A program made the position numbers and the translations under genes. Of a stretch of DNA of 64,000 nucleotides, positions 45,511 to 53,676 are shown one piece after another. The DNA is from Micromonospora vinacea. Its GTDB lineage: Bacteria > Actinomycetota > Actinomycetes > Mycobacteriales > Micromonosporaceae. Position 1 is the first letter of the stretch. Each line of letters opens with the position of its first letter. The stretch spans positions 4,526,001 through 4,590,000 of the forward strand of contig NZ_JADOTY010000001.1 in the NCBI RefSeq assembly GCF_015751785.1. Reading direction: 5' to 3'. Below the pieces are notes generated by a model, which searched no databases, had not been told where the DNA came from, and saw nothing but the letters and a program-made list of their open reading frames with translations.

Positions 45511-45786
45511 GTGGCGGCGTCCGACCCGTCCGCCGCTCGACACGCCATCATGGGAGAAGTCCCACTCGACAGCATCCGACGAGTCGCCGTGCTGACCGAC
45601 GGAGCAGCCCGCCTGGTGGCCCTGTTCGGCCTACTCGACTGGCCCGACGTGCTCGACGTCCTAGCCCAGGACGGACCGACCGAGCTGATCAGCCGAGTCC
45701 GCGCCATCGAAGCCGCCGACCCGTCCTGTATGAAGTGGGCACGCAACAAGCGCAGCGACGACGCTACCGCCGTCTACGCGGCCTGA
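45511..45786 (+). pseudogene. PP2C-type phosphatase C-terminal fragment
   Basis: The frame encodes VAASDPSAARHAIMGEVPLD, then IRRVAVLTDGAARLVALFG and SDDATAVYAA, the end of a PP2C family serine/threonine phosphatase (the DD of the last motif, DGA and RSDDATAV). The upstream two-thirds, with its metal ligands, is absent. In-frame GYW precedes the GTG at 45511, so the fragment may begin near 45480. It is a cut end beside the integrase fragment. Confidence 0.7.
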
Positions 45787-45836
45787 GCAGCGAATCCGCG
45801 AGCAGGGCCGCCGGCTGCCGCGTGTCTAGTCCCACC

Positions 45837-45873
45837 ACATGCTTGACGAACCCGTCCTAGGACATGCTTGACG
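45837..45873 (+). promoter_or_regulatory. direct repeat and probable promoter of the next gene
   Basis: ACATGCTTGACG occurs at 45837-45848 and 45862-45873, 25 bases apart. The second contains TTGACG followed after 8 bases by TAGGTT, a plausible -35/-10 pair with short spacing. It lies 42-78 bases before the small gene at 45915. Confidence 0.4.
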
Positions 45874-45914
45874 GTTGGTCTAGGTTGTTGGCACGACCTT
45901 GCGGGAGGTCGCTG

Positions 45915-46178
45915 TTGCGGCGAGAGAAGCCCTTGTTGGGTCGTGGTCTGTTGAAGGACGCCACGCGGGAGCTTCGCCGAGTGCGCTCGATGCGCCCCGC
46001 TGATCCTGTGGATCCGTGCGATCTGGCCGAGTGGCGGGAAGCCATGGCTGAGGCGCTGGACGGTCTGGCCCGGGTGCTGCTGTTCGAGGCGGATCGCAAC
46101 GGTGCTCGCGCGGAAGCGGAAGCTGCCCGTGGCGAGGCAGCACAGCTGCGCGCGAAGTGCGGGTCCCACCGCCGCTGA
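45915..46178 (+). CDS. small helical hypothetical protein
   Basis: The 87-residue protein begins with TTG (LRREKPLLGRGLLKDATREL) after GGGAGG. It is Arg/Ala/Leu-rich, with a predicted coiled coil at the end (EAEAARGEAAQLRAKCGS). Such small helical proteins are common in actinomycete integrative elements. The family is not recognised. Codon use is normal. Confidence 0.5.
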   Translation: MRREKPLLGRGLLKDATRELRRVRSMRPADPVDPCDLAEWREAMAEALDGLARVLLFEADRNGARAEAEAARGEAAQLRAKCGSHRR

Positions 46179-46241
46179 TTTAGGCATGGGATGCGGCCTG
46201 CCGGCGATGTCGGGCTCCAGTTGATCCGTTAGGGATCAGCG

Positions 46242-46998
46242 TCAGATGATGCGTGACACCGATGGCAGCGTGTAGCGCCAGGCCGTCACTCAGCGCGATC
46301 AGATCTATAGAAGGCCGCAGGCCGCCCGGCCTCCGGCGCCGGAGGACAACGGGATGCTTTCGGACTACCAACAGCAGCTGCGGGCGAAGTTCCTGGCCGC
46401 CCCGGTCGTCGCGCCGCCAGAGCCATGGCGGCACCTCGACCAGACGTGGCGCAACATACCGGTGGGCGGACTGCAAGGCATCGGCTTCGGTGTCCACCCG
46501 CAGACCGGCGTCGACCTGCTGATGGTCGTCTCGATGGACGGCTTTGGCCTGATCGACGCGACGACGGGTGCGAAGGTCGCCCGGGACCGTCACCCCGACC
46601 CCGACGACGCGTCACCGTCCGGACCAGACCTGGCTTGTCCGGGCATCGGCGTGCTGGCGGGCACCCGGGTACACATCGCCGGGCTGTTCGGCGGAGGGCT
46701 GCACGCCACGACCGACGACGGCTGGACCATCGACGTGGCGGCGCCCGAGTGGCCGAACCATCGCATCCTGTTGTCCGCCGACGGCGGTGCCTATAACGGC
46801 CCACCAGGCACGACCTGGTGGCACGTTTTCCACGCCGACTACTCCGAGCTGCGCGCCGCCGGCTTCTCTCCGTCCGGCCGCACCCTGGTGATCGCAACCA
46901 GCAGCGACGTGACACTCATCGTCCGCCCCGGGTTCGCCTGACCGCCTACGTCACGGCACGTAGCGACGCACTTCGGCGGGTTGTCACGCATCATCTGA
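46242..46998. repeat. 16-base inverted repeat enclosing a gene
   Basis: TCAGATGATGCGTGAC (46242-46257) is the exact complement of GTCACGCATCATCTGA (46983-46998). The enclosed 46354-46941 gene is the only one. TTGTCACGCATCA occurs a second time (46981 and 47006). The arrangement resembles the ends of a small transposable element, but no transposase is inside. Confidence 0.45.
46354..46941 (+). CDS. hypothetical beta-rich protein
   Basis: The 195-residue protein starts MLSDYQQQLRAKFLAAPVVA and continues PPEPWRHLDQTWRNIPVGGLQ. Its strands (GIGFGVHPQTGVDLLMVVSMDG, GTRVHIAGLFGGGLHATTDDG) resemble a small propeller-like or immunity-type fold. No family is recognised. It stands alone in E3, flanked by inverted repeats, and may be cargo. 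Confidence 0.6.
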   Translation: MLSDYQQQLRAKFLAAPVVAPPEPWRHLDQTWRNIPVGGLQGIGFGVHPQTGVDLLMVVSMDGFGLIDATTGAKVARDRHPDPDDASPSGPDLACPGIGVLAGTRVHIAGLFGGGLHATTDDGWTIDVAAPEWPNHRILLSADGGAYNGPPGTTWWHVFHADYSELRAAGFSPSGRTLVIATSSDVTLIVRPGFA

Positions 46999-47681
46999 AG
47001 TCAACTTGTCACGCATCAAGCGGAGTACGACAGCGGCCTGCCGGCGAACTGGTGAGAAGTTCTGTACGTCTTCAAGGCGGCCCTTGACGGGCCGCACGCG
47101 CCGCCGCCTGGGCGCGCGTCCGTCGCTCCGCTGTCGCTCCACGCCGGCCACGCAAGACGCCCGGCGGCTGGCGCGGAAAAGCGGAAAGCCCGGGGGCCGC
47201 CGCAGACGGATCGGTCTGGGAGTGGTGGAGGTTCGTCGCCGGCAGCCGGCCGCGCCGCGCCGCGCCCGAGCGACGCGGCGCAGGAAATGGCACGCTGGGT
47301 CCGCGCCGCAGGTCACGGCCGTCGGGGTCGGGGCTGGCGGCGCGAGTGTGCCGGGCCGCCCCTCCAAGCTCAAGGGCGCTACGCGTCGCAAGCGACGGCC
47401 CTGCGGGCCGCCCTTGACCTCGGAGCCTCTGCGACCGTCGGGCAGGAGTCGTGGGCAGGCCGATGGCCTGCCCTCATATGGAGCGCGCCGCCAGCCCCGA
47501 CCCCGACTCGTCGCCGGTCACCCCGGGACGTCAAGGTCCGCTTGACGTGATGGCCAGACGGCGACCTGCTCCCATGAGGGCGGGTCGACGGCAGAACGGA
47601 AGAACTCTTAGCCTCGCTACTATCACTAAGAAGTGATCATGGTGTTCGCGTGGAAGGGTTGGGGTTTGCGACCATGTGTTC
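46999..47681. other. 683 bases without a gene, GC-rich and repeat-bearing
   Basis: The segment has the direct repeat TTGTCACGCATCA and the related GCGGCCCTTGACGGGCC (47077) and GCGGGCCGCCCTTGAC (about 47400). It is very GC-rich. Long frames are present but have no family or ribosome site. It might hold a transfer or replication origin of E3; I see nothing that proves it. Confidence 0.4.
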
Positions 47682-47975
47682 GTGAGCAATAAGCAGGGCA
47701 AGGCTGATGGCCTTGGACAGCGACACGTCACGGTGGTCCAGCTCCAAGCGGCGCAAGACGCGCCCGGGTTCACCACGTTCTTCGAACCGGAAGGCGGAGA
47801 GCGGTTCATCGCGCCGGGCGACCACTTGACAGTCACCTTCGACACTGCCGAGCCGCAGGAAATCCATCTCGTGATGTACAAGGCCGGCTTGGCCTTTTGG
47901 CGGCCCACCAGCGGGGATGTGCGGGTCGCGATTGCCGATCAGCGAAGCCGCGAGGAGGTTACCCACCTGTGGTAG
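47682..47975 (+). CDS. small hypothetical protein
   Basis: The 97-residue protein starts with GTG (MSNKQGKADGLGQRHVTVVQ); GTG at 47676 is an alternative. It is beta-rich (FTTFFEPEGGERFIAPGDHL, TVTFDTAEPQEIHLVMYKAG). The family is unknown. It is the last plus-strand gene before the DUF6924-like gene, with no operon partner. Confidence 0.5.
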   Translation: MSNKQGKADGLGQRHVTVVQLQAAQDAPGFTTFFEPEGGERFIAPGDHLTVTFDTAEPQEIHLVMYKAGLAFWRPTSGDVRVAIADQRSREEVTHLW

Positions 47976-48290
47976 CGGCTGCGCTGTGTAAGTCCGTCAT
48001 CAAGGTGAGGTCATGCCGCCAATCGGACCGATTTCTGTCGATCATTCGCCGTATCGCGGCGTAGGGTTTCGAGCCTCAGCCTCAGCCTCACCTGAGCTCG
48101 CGCCCGATCCGTGCCCGATGCAGCGGTCAACATCGGCCAGCGGCGGTCCGTCGCAGAGCTTGGCCGAGTCGCACATGCTTCAACGACCAGGGGGCACCAG
48201 GCCGGGGCCGGCGACTCAACCCGACTCCCAAGCTGACAGTGTGGTTCGATCTCCGTCACCGGCTTTGCAAGTAGGCGCCAGATCAGGACG
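47976..48290. other. 315 bases without a gene
   Basis: Only overlapping short frames are seen, none with a ribosome site or a recognisable family. Confidence 0.5.
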
Positions 48291-48716
48291 TCAGTCCCGG
48301 TCGAAGCCCCGGTAGGTGTCCGACCTATCCATGGTGTTGGCGAACTCGGCAAAGTCCATGTTCGCAATGGTGAGGTTGGTCGAGACGTCCGCGTACCAGC
48401 GGGGCGGCACCCGGAAGGTGCGGCCGGGCTCGTCCGCTAGATCGAGTGCGAGAAGCGGGCGTTCGACGTCCGTCATCGTGGTCGCGTCGGCAAGGAAGAG
48501 GTACGTCAGCCTATCTTCGTAGCTCGCCGCGTTGTCGGCGTCGACCAGCTCATGGAGGCTCACGCCCATGTACTTCGGGTCGCTGACGAAGGTGGCGCTG
48601 TCTTCGCCCTCCGAGGTGCGCAAGGCCGCCTTCACGGCTTCCCAGGCAGTGTCGTCGGTGAAGTCCGTACGGAGCACCAGCGATGTGAGGTCGTTGGGTT
48701 GAGGTAGAGAGATCAC
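48291..48716 (-). CDS. DUF6924-like hypothetical protein
   Basis: The 141-residue protein starts with GTG (MISLPQPNDLTSLVLRTDFT) after GGGAGGATT. LVLRTDFTDDTAWEAVKAAL and FLADATTMTDVERPLLALDL match the DUF6924 type found in actinomycetes. MDFAEFANTMDRSDTYRGF is the end. Acidic, cytoplasmic, function unknown. It is transcribed into E3 from its right end. Confidence 0.65.
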   Translation of the reverse strand: MISLPQPNDLTSLVLRTDFTDDTAWEAVKAALRTSEGEDSATFVSDPKYMGVSLHELVDADNAASYEDRLTYLFLADATTMTDVERPLLALDLADEPGRTFRVPPRWYADVSTNLTIANMDFAEFANTMDRSDTYRGFDRD

Positions 48717-48745
48717 GATGACAATCCTCCCTAGCCCTCCGTTGG

Positions 48746-48762
48746 GTGACTAACCGGGTGAC
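48746..48762. promoter_or_regulatory. right arm motif of E3
   Basis: GTGACTAACCGGGTGAC matches the left-end motif at 45192 in 14 of 17 positions, in the same orientation. It supports a shared recombinase at both E3 ends. Confidence 0.5.
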
Positions 48763-48860
48763 GATCGGGACAGACGCCAGCGGACGAGCAGGGACCTTGG
48801 TGGATGGCTTCGGCAGGCCAACCCATGTGGAACGGCAGGTCAGCACCTCGTGTTGGTTGC

Positions 48861-48903
48861 CTGGGGGTCAAGGGGTCGTCCGTTCGAATCCGGCCGTCCC
48901 GAC
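48861..48903. repeat. att copy 4, right end of the accretion island
   Basis: The 43 bases match the tRNA-Pro 3' half with one mismatch at 48881 (C for G). It closes E3 (45,140-48,903) and is followed by a terminator hairpin. Beyond it no more tRNA-Pro copies were found to 64,000. Confidence 0.92.
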
Positions 48904-48908
48904 AGCGA

Positions 48909-48944
48909 GAGGGTTTCCGCAGGTCAGTGACTTGCGGAACCCTC
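48909..48944 (+). terminator. hairpin after att copy 4
   Basis: GAGGGTTTCCGCA (48909-48921) pairs with TGCGGAACCCTC (48933-48944) with one bulged base, followed by AGTCTTTTGTTC. It is probably the original tRNA-Pro terminator, now about 28.7 kb from the tRNA. Confidence 0.75.
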
Positions 48945-49669
48945 AGTCTTTTGTTCTAGCTCGGTGAAGTGGCGTGTGAGGCGCTGCTGGAGCCCTTAAC
49001 TCGGGCGGTTTTGCGACCCGATCTTGGTTGCCTCTGCGGTCAATCGCCTGGTAGGCGTACTGCATCGGCTTAGTTTTCTTCGCTGCTGGACTTCTTAACG
49101 GCAGGCGATTTTGGACAGATAGGGCATTGTTTTCTTCGCCGCGGGACGGCCGCGCATCTGCGTCAACGAGCGGTCCGCCGACGCGAATGTTCGACGGTTA
49201 CTGGACGGTGTCGGCCGCCGTGCCGGTGGAACAGTTGACGCAGCGTCGGGGCCGATGGACAGTTCGGCAACGAGACCCGCCAGGACGGGCGGGTTGACCC
49301 CTACTCGCTCGCGCACGCTGGCCGCCGCGGTAGCTGACCGTGAACGATCGGCCCTTTTGCTACTCCGATGACCGCTCTGTTGAATCAACTGGTAACGGTG
49401 CTTCACACCGGATTCGCAGGCTCTCTACGGTCACCCGGTCGAGTTGAGGATCACGGGGGCTGTCGGTGGGTGCTTGGGTCGGTGCGTGTCTCGCGTCGAA
49501 GGAGAACGCGCTGTTGATCATGGTTGGCGGCGGAGTGGACTGGAAATCGGCAAGCCCGAGTTCGCGAGCGGCGTCTGCCCGTCGAACCCCAATCAGCCCG
49601 GTAGGGCCTCGGCGGCCCACGTTCGGTGTGGCACGATCCCGGGCGTGGATCTATCTGGGGCAAGGTGAC
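48945..49669. other. 725 bases without a confident gene
   Basis: AT is locally higher than average. Frames are short or lack starts. The frame of the next gene is open upstream to 49466 but that part is Ser/Arg-rich and unsupported. Confidence 0.45.
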
Positions 49670-50602
49670 ATGGCACTCGACATCACTTACGGCCGACCTG
49701 ATTTGCTGGCGGTGCGTAATGCGGCCCGGAAGGGTGACTGGCCCAGCCTGATGGATGCGATCAAGGCTGGCGTATCCGATGACGAAGATCGGTCAGACCG
49801 CGTCGAAGTTGCCGTGCAGACCTTGATCGGGCGATGGAAGGCCGTTGTCCCGGCCCAGTTCGAGCAGTACATCGCCTCGCTCGGAGCAGACGCTACCGCG
49901 TACCTGCTGCGGGGCGCGCTGGAAGTCGCACGGGCTTGGCTGTTACGCGGCGGGGCTCTTGCCCGCTACACCGGCGCCGAGCAGATGTCGAGCTTCCACC
50001 AAGGTCTGCACTGTGCCGAGGAGTTGCTGCAGGCGTCGGCCGCGCTGGCGCCGGCGGACGCATCGCCCTGGGTGTGGCTACTGCAGCTGGCGCGAGGGCT
50101 GGAAATCGGCCCGCAGCGTACCGGTGAACGCCGCGAAGAGCTGGCCAAGCGCAGTCCCTACCACTTTCGCGGGCACTATCAAGCAGTCATGTCCGTCACT
50201 CCGCACTGGGGATATTCCGCCGCCTTCACGGCACAGTGCGCGCGAGAGTGGACCGACGGCCATCCCATCGGTTCCCCGACTCACGCGTTGATCCACATCG
50301 CAAATTTCGAACGCTGGCGCCGCGACAACACCGGCACGCCCCTGCGGAAGGACATCGACGCTCTCGAACGCGCCCGGCAGGCGTCGACCCGGATGAACCT
50401 GGCAAGCTGCGAGCGGCCCGGCGAGATACTCGCTCACAACTACGCCGCCGCCTGGTTCAGCGTCATCGGCGACCGGAAATCAGCCAGGCCACACCTTGCC
50501 TTGATCCGGGGCCGGGCGACCCGATGGCCCTGGAACGACGTGGGCGCCAACCCCATGGCCGTCTATCGCGTTCACCGGCTGCGGGCAGCGCTCGGCATCT
50601 GA
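49670..50602 (+). CDS. TPR-like helical hypothetical protein
   Basis: The 310-residue protein starts MALDITYGRPDLLAVRNAAR. It is all-helical with repeat-like units (ASLGADATAYLLRGALEVAR, LHCAEELLQASAALAPADAS). The end has SARPHLALIRGRATRWPWND and VYRVHRLRAALG, seen in actinomycete hypothetical proteins. ATG at 49670 follows GGGGCAAGGT. Soluble, probably a peptide- or protein-binding scaffold. Function unknown. Confidence 0.7.
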   Translation: MALDITYGRPDLLAVRNAARKGDWPSLMDAIKAGVSDDEDRSDRVEVAVQTLIGRWKAVVPAQFEQYIASLGADATAYLLRGALEVARAWLLRGGALARYTGAEQMSSFHQGLHCAEELLQASAALAPADASPWVWLLQLARGLEIGPQRTGERREELAKRSPYHFRGHYQAVMSVTPHWGYSAAFTAQCAREWTDGHPIGSPTHALIHIANFERWRRDNTGTPLRKDIDALERARQASTRMNLASCERPGEILAHNYAAAWFSVIGDRKSARPHLALIRGRATRWPWNDVGANPMAVYRVHRLRAALGI

Positions 50603-50801
50603 TCCAGCGTCCCGTTGGGGTACCGACAATCGATGCGGTCGTGAGCCACTCGATCGTCAACGCGGGCCGCCTCTCGCGCACCACCGACCCAGACTCGACG
50701 GGCGAGGGTGTCTAGTACTCCAGCCGTAGATCGTGATCGTTGCTGTCGGGGCCAGTCGAGAAATCTTCTCCTGGTGGAGTTGATGCTCCCTGGGCTGGTC
50801 T

Positions 50802-51026
50802 CTATCCGGCCGAGCCGCTGGCCGGGTTTTCTGCGCCGTCTACTACGGAGCGAACGCAGGCCAGCCAGTCGCTCCACGCGGCGGGATCCGTTGTCCCGCC
50901 GTCTGCCTCGATGCCGATGTCTCCCAGGAGCGTGAGCAGGTCGTCCCCGGCGCGGTTCGCGAACTGCCACACGAACCGGGACATGGCCACGAATGCCTCG
51001 CGCTCGTCCATCGAATAGCGGCTCAT
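50802..51026 (-). CDS. small acidic hypothetical protein
   Basis: The 74-residue protein starts MSRYSMDEREAFVAMSRFVW and continues QFANRAGDDLLTLLGDIGIE. It is helical with several Trp. ATG at 51026 has AGGGGAG upstream on the minus strand. The family is not recognised. It stands alone. Confidence 0.6.
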   Translation of the reverse strand: MSRYSMDEREAFVAMSRFVWQFANRAGDDLLTLLGDIGIEADGGTTDPAAWSDWLACVRSVVDGAENPASGSAG

Positions 51027-51261
51027 CGGAACTCCCCTTCGGACGGAGCCCACACGCTGCGACTGTAATCGTGATCTTGCCAATTTAGACATGAGCGTCT
51101 TGCTGGACGATCAAGCCGCCAGAGGTAACGTCCCACCAACCGCATCGGGAACGGCGCTCGAACCTTGTGCCGGCGGTCGAGCCGGTCGACGTAATGTCGG
51201 CGCTGTCACCAGGTGGCCCACACTCGGATGACGGGGGGCGAGTGGGGGGTCTATACGCCGG

Positions 51262-51280
51262 TTGTACGGCGATTGTACGG
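51262..51280 (+). promoter_or_regulatory. paired TTGTACGG repeats before the secreted protein gene
   Basis: TTGTACGG occurs at 51262-51269 and 51273-51280, 11 bases apart (one helical turn). It lies 160 bases before the ATG at 51441 in a 414-base gene-free stretch (51027-51440). It could bind a regulator. Confidence 0.35.
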
Positions 51281-51440
51281 GCCACGCCGTACCGTTCTGC
51301 TGTCCAGACTGGCCCATCGGGGAGCACCCCCGTGCGCCCTGGATGTGCGGCAACGCACGACGCCCAAGCGGGACCGTTTATCCACACCCCGCGCGCGGCG
51401 ACCCTCGCCCCACAGTCGTACTACTGGAGGATCTTGCCTC

Positions 51441-52337
51441 ATGCGTAAATCCATCGTGGCCGCCGCGACGGCGCTGAGCGTTGTCGCGACCGGTCTCGCC
51501 GTGGCTGGAGTCGTCGTGCCCGCCGGGCCGGCGGCTGCGGCGCTCAGTGACGTTCCAGCGGACTGTAGCGTCTCCGCCGCGGCGTACCGTTCCGATGGGC
51601 AGCGTCTCAGCTACGTGTACTCCGACAGGACGACCAGCACCAAGGCCTACGCCAACGACAACCTTGGCTGGGTGCCGTCGGCGCATCAGCAGATCGGTGC
51701 CTCTGGTGACGACACCAGCTTCCGCAGCACCGAGTACGCCGCCCATCCGACCGACGGCTGGCTCTACAAGGTGAGCCGCCAGGGCGAGTTGGTCGACGGC
51801 ACCTGGAGAGTCACGGCGATCACCGCCAGCCGCTTCAAGAACGGGTTCGCCGATACCCGCATCCTTGCATCGGCGTCGCCGTACCTCTACCGCGTGGCGG
51901 GCACTTCGCTCTACCGCTACACGGAGACCTACGTGGATGACGTGTTCACGCTCTCCGCGCCGGTGAGGCTGACCACCACCGGCTGGGACGCGGTCAACAC
52001 ACTGACCTACGAGCGCAGCGGCGGAACGGGCAGCGCCGCCGTGGACGTGCTGATCGGCACCAAGGCCAACGGGGAGCTCAAGGAGTGGCGAGTCAACCGG
52101 GCCACCCCGACAACGATCACCTCGAAGGTACTGCGGGCGAGCGGCTGGGGGCCCTTCACCAGCCTCAGCACGGGCTACTGTGACGCGCACCCCAACGGCC
52201 GGCCGCTGCTCGGGATCACCGCCGCCGGTTCGGCCTCCGTGCACTTCGACGCCCTGAAGACGGACGGAGTCGGCACGGACATCAAGGGTGGCTCCCTCGG
52301 CTCGCTCGGCTGGACCGCGAAAGCTTACGGTCAGTAG
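51441..52337 (+). CDS. secreted beta-propeller-like protein
   Basis: The 298-residue protein has a Sec signal (MRKSIVAAATALSVVATGLA, then VAGVVVPAGPAAAALS). The mature part has repeated beta units (GQRLSYVYSDRTTSTKAYAN, TRILASASPYLYRVAGTSLY, AAVDVLIGTKANGELKEWRV) of a tachylectin- or PQQ-like propeller. Two Cys (DCSV, GYCDAH) are far apart. A GGAGG site is 12 bases ahead of the ATG. Carbohydrate binding is a guess. Tandem terminators follow. Confidence 0.75.
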   Translation: MRKSIVAAATALSVVATGLAVAGVVVPAGPAAAALSDVPADCSVSAAAYRSDGQRLSYVYSDRTTSTKAYANDNLGWVPSAHQQIGASGDDTSFRSTEYAAHPTDGWLYKVSRQGELVDGTWRVTAITASRFKNGFADTRILASASPYLYRVAGTSLYRYTETYVDDVFTLSAPVRLTTTGWDAVNTLTYERSGGTGSAAVDVLIGTKANGELKEWRVNRATPTTITSKVLRASGWGPFTSLSTGYCDAHPNGRPLLGITAAGSASVHFDALKTDGVGTDIKGGSLGSLGWTAKAYGQ

Positions 52338-52349
52338 CGGGAGGACCTC

Positions 52350-52443
52350 CGTGAGTTCGTCCGAGACTAGCTGTGCTCGGACGGACTCGTCCGAACTCAC
52401 GACGCCGTGCCGACGATCCTGACCCGGGATTGTCGGCACGGCG
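52350..52443 (+). terminator. two tandem hairpins after the secreted protein gene
   Basis: Hairpin 1 is CGTGAGTTCG (52350-52359) with CGAACTCACG (52392-52401), with an inner TCCGAG/CTCGGA stem. Hairpin 2 is CGCCGTGCCGAC (52403-52414) with GTCGGCACGGCG (52432-52443). No T-run follows either. The rest of 52338-52759 has no gene. Confidence 0.7.
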
Positions 52444-52646
52444 CCGTTGTGAGTTCGAGTGAAACGCCGTCCAACACCTTCAGTCCGTGTGCCGCGACAC
52501 GCTACGTAGCCACGGGTGATCAGTGACCGGAAGGCTGCCCGGACGTTGGCATCGGTCGCGGTGACGCACACCTCGGACGGCGGGCCGAGATTGATGAGGC
52601 CGGTGCCCGGGTGCGACCGCAGGCCCCGGAGCCGCAGTACGGTGCT

Positions 52647-52675
52647 AACACAACACAACACAACACAACACAACA
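52647..52675. repeat. AACAC pentanucleotide repeat
   Basis: AACAC is repeated five times with a partial sixth unit over 29 bases, between hairpins and the minus-strand hydrolase gene. It is a rare low-GC simple repeat in this genome. No open frame or promoter is clearly controlled by it. Confidence 0.8.
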
Positions 52676-52759
52676 AGCCGACAACAGTCCCCACCAGTAG
52701 GGCCAGTGTCTGAATACCTCATTCCTGCCCGCTTCAGCGACGCCGAATTGTGTGTCTGG

Positions 52760-53638
52760 TCAGCGGCTGGCGAGTTCGGCGAAGATCGCCACCAGTTCGG
52801 GTCGGTCGAACGGGCCGACGTGGGGTGCCGCGATGCTTCGTACGTCGGTCGGGTTGTCCGGGGTGAGGCGGTCGGCCTCGGTGATGAACCGGTCCTGTAG
52901 CGCAGGTGGGATCAGCCGGTCGTGGGTGAAGCGCACGTACGTCCGGGGAATCCGGCCCCACGTGCCCGCTTCGCCGCGGGCGTCGGCCAGGGGGATGCTG
53001 GCGGGTTCGTCAGGCTCGAGCGTGTTGAGCAGCCGGCTCACCGCCTCGTCGGTGAAGTCGCCGGCGAGGCACTGCTTGATGCCGTCGAACACCGAAGGGT
53101 CGGCCGAGCGCCAGTTGATTCGGGCCACCCCCAGGATCGTCGGATCGGCGACCACTGCCTGGGTCACCAGGGGGAGCAGGCTGTCACTGTTCTCTGGCGT
53201 GGCAAGGTAGGCCGCCAAGTTCGGCAGGTCGACGCAGCAGTACGCCGCCATGTAGACGACCCGGTCGAGCAGTTCGGGGATGGCGTTGCCGACTCTACTC
53301 ACGGTGACGCCGCCCTGGCTGGCGCCGGCCAGGATCACGGGCCCGTGGCGGCGAGCGCGGCGCACCACGTCCACGACGCGCTCGACGTAGTCGTCGATGG
53401 TGATCTTGGCGAGGGGCGACGGCTCGGTTGCCAGCCCTTCGAGGTCCTGCGGGGCTTGGTACGAGCGGGGGAAGAACCCTTCAGCCCCGTGTCCCGGAAG
53501 GTCGACGGCCACGCACCGGTGCCCCCGCAGGGTGAGTTCGGTGATCAGTCCCGAGCAGAAGTACGACGAGGAGTTGGTGCCGTGTACAAAGACCAGCGTC
53601 GGCGGTCGACGATCGCCGGTGGTGTCTTTCGTCGTCAT
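52760..53638 (-). CDS. alpha/beta hydrolase
   Basis: The 292-residue protein starts MTTKDTTGDRRPPTLVFVHG. It has VFVHGTNSSSYF (oxyanion hole), AGASQGGVTV (nucleophile Ser, GxSxG as G-A-S-Q-G) and AAPHVGPFDRP (His). It resembles haloalkane- or esterase-type hydrolases. The start ATG at 53638 follows GGGAG. It is 38 bases downstream of the GNAT gene on the same strand, so the two probably form an operon. Confidence 0.83.
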   Translation of the reverse strand: MTTKDTTGDRRPPTLVFVHGTNSSSYFCSGLITELTLRGHRCVAVDLPGHGAEGFFPRSYQAPQDLEGLATEPSPLAKITIDDYVERVVDVVRRARRHGPVILAGASQGGVTVSRVGNAIPELLDRVVYMAAYCCVDLPNLAAYLATPENSDSLLPLVTQAVVADPTILGVARINWRSADPSVFDGIKQCLAGDFTDEAVSRLLNTLEPDEPASIPLADARGEAGTWGRIPRTYVRFTHDRLIPPALQDRFITEADRLTPDNPTDVRSIAAPHVGPFDRPELVAIFAELASR

Positions 53639-53676
53639 CGAGATTCTCCCTTGTCGGTGTGGAATTGGTGGGGTGG

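Noticed and set aside
47006..47545. Plus frame of 179 residues in GC-rich DNA
   Set aside because: It is extremely Arg/Gly/Pro-rich, with no start context and no family, typical of non-coding high-GC sequence.
52706..52900. Small plus frame after the AACAC tract
   Set aside because: It lies opposite the 3' end of a good alpha/beta hydrolase gene and has no ribosome site.
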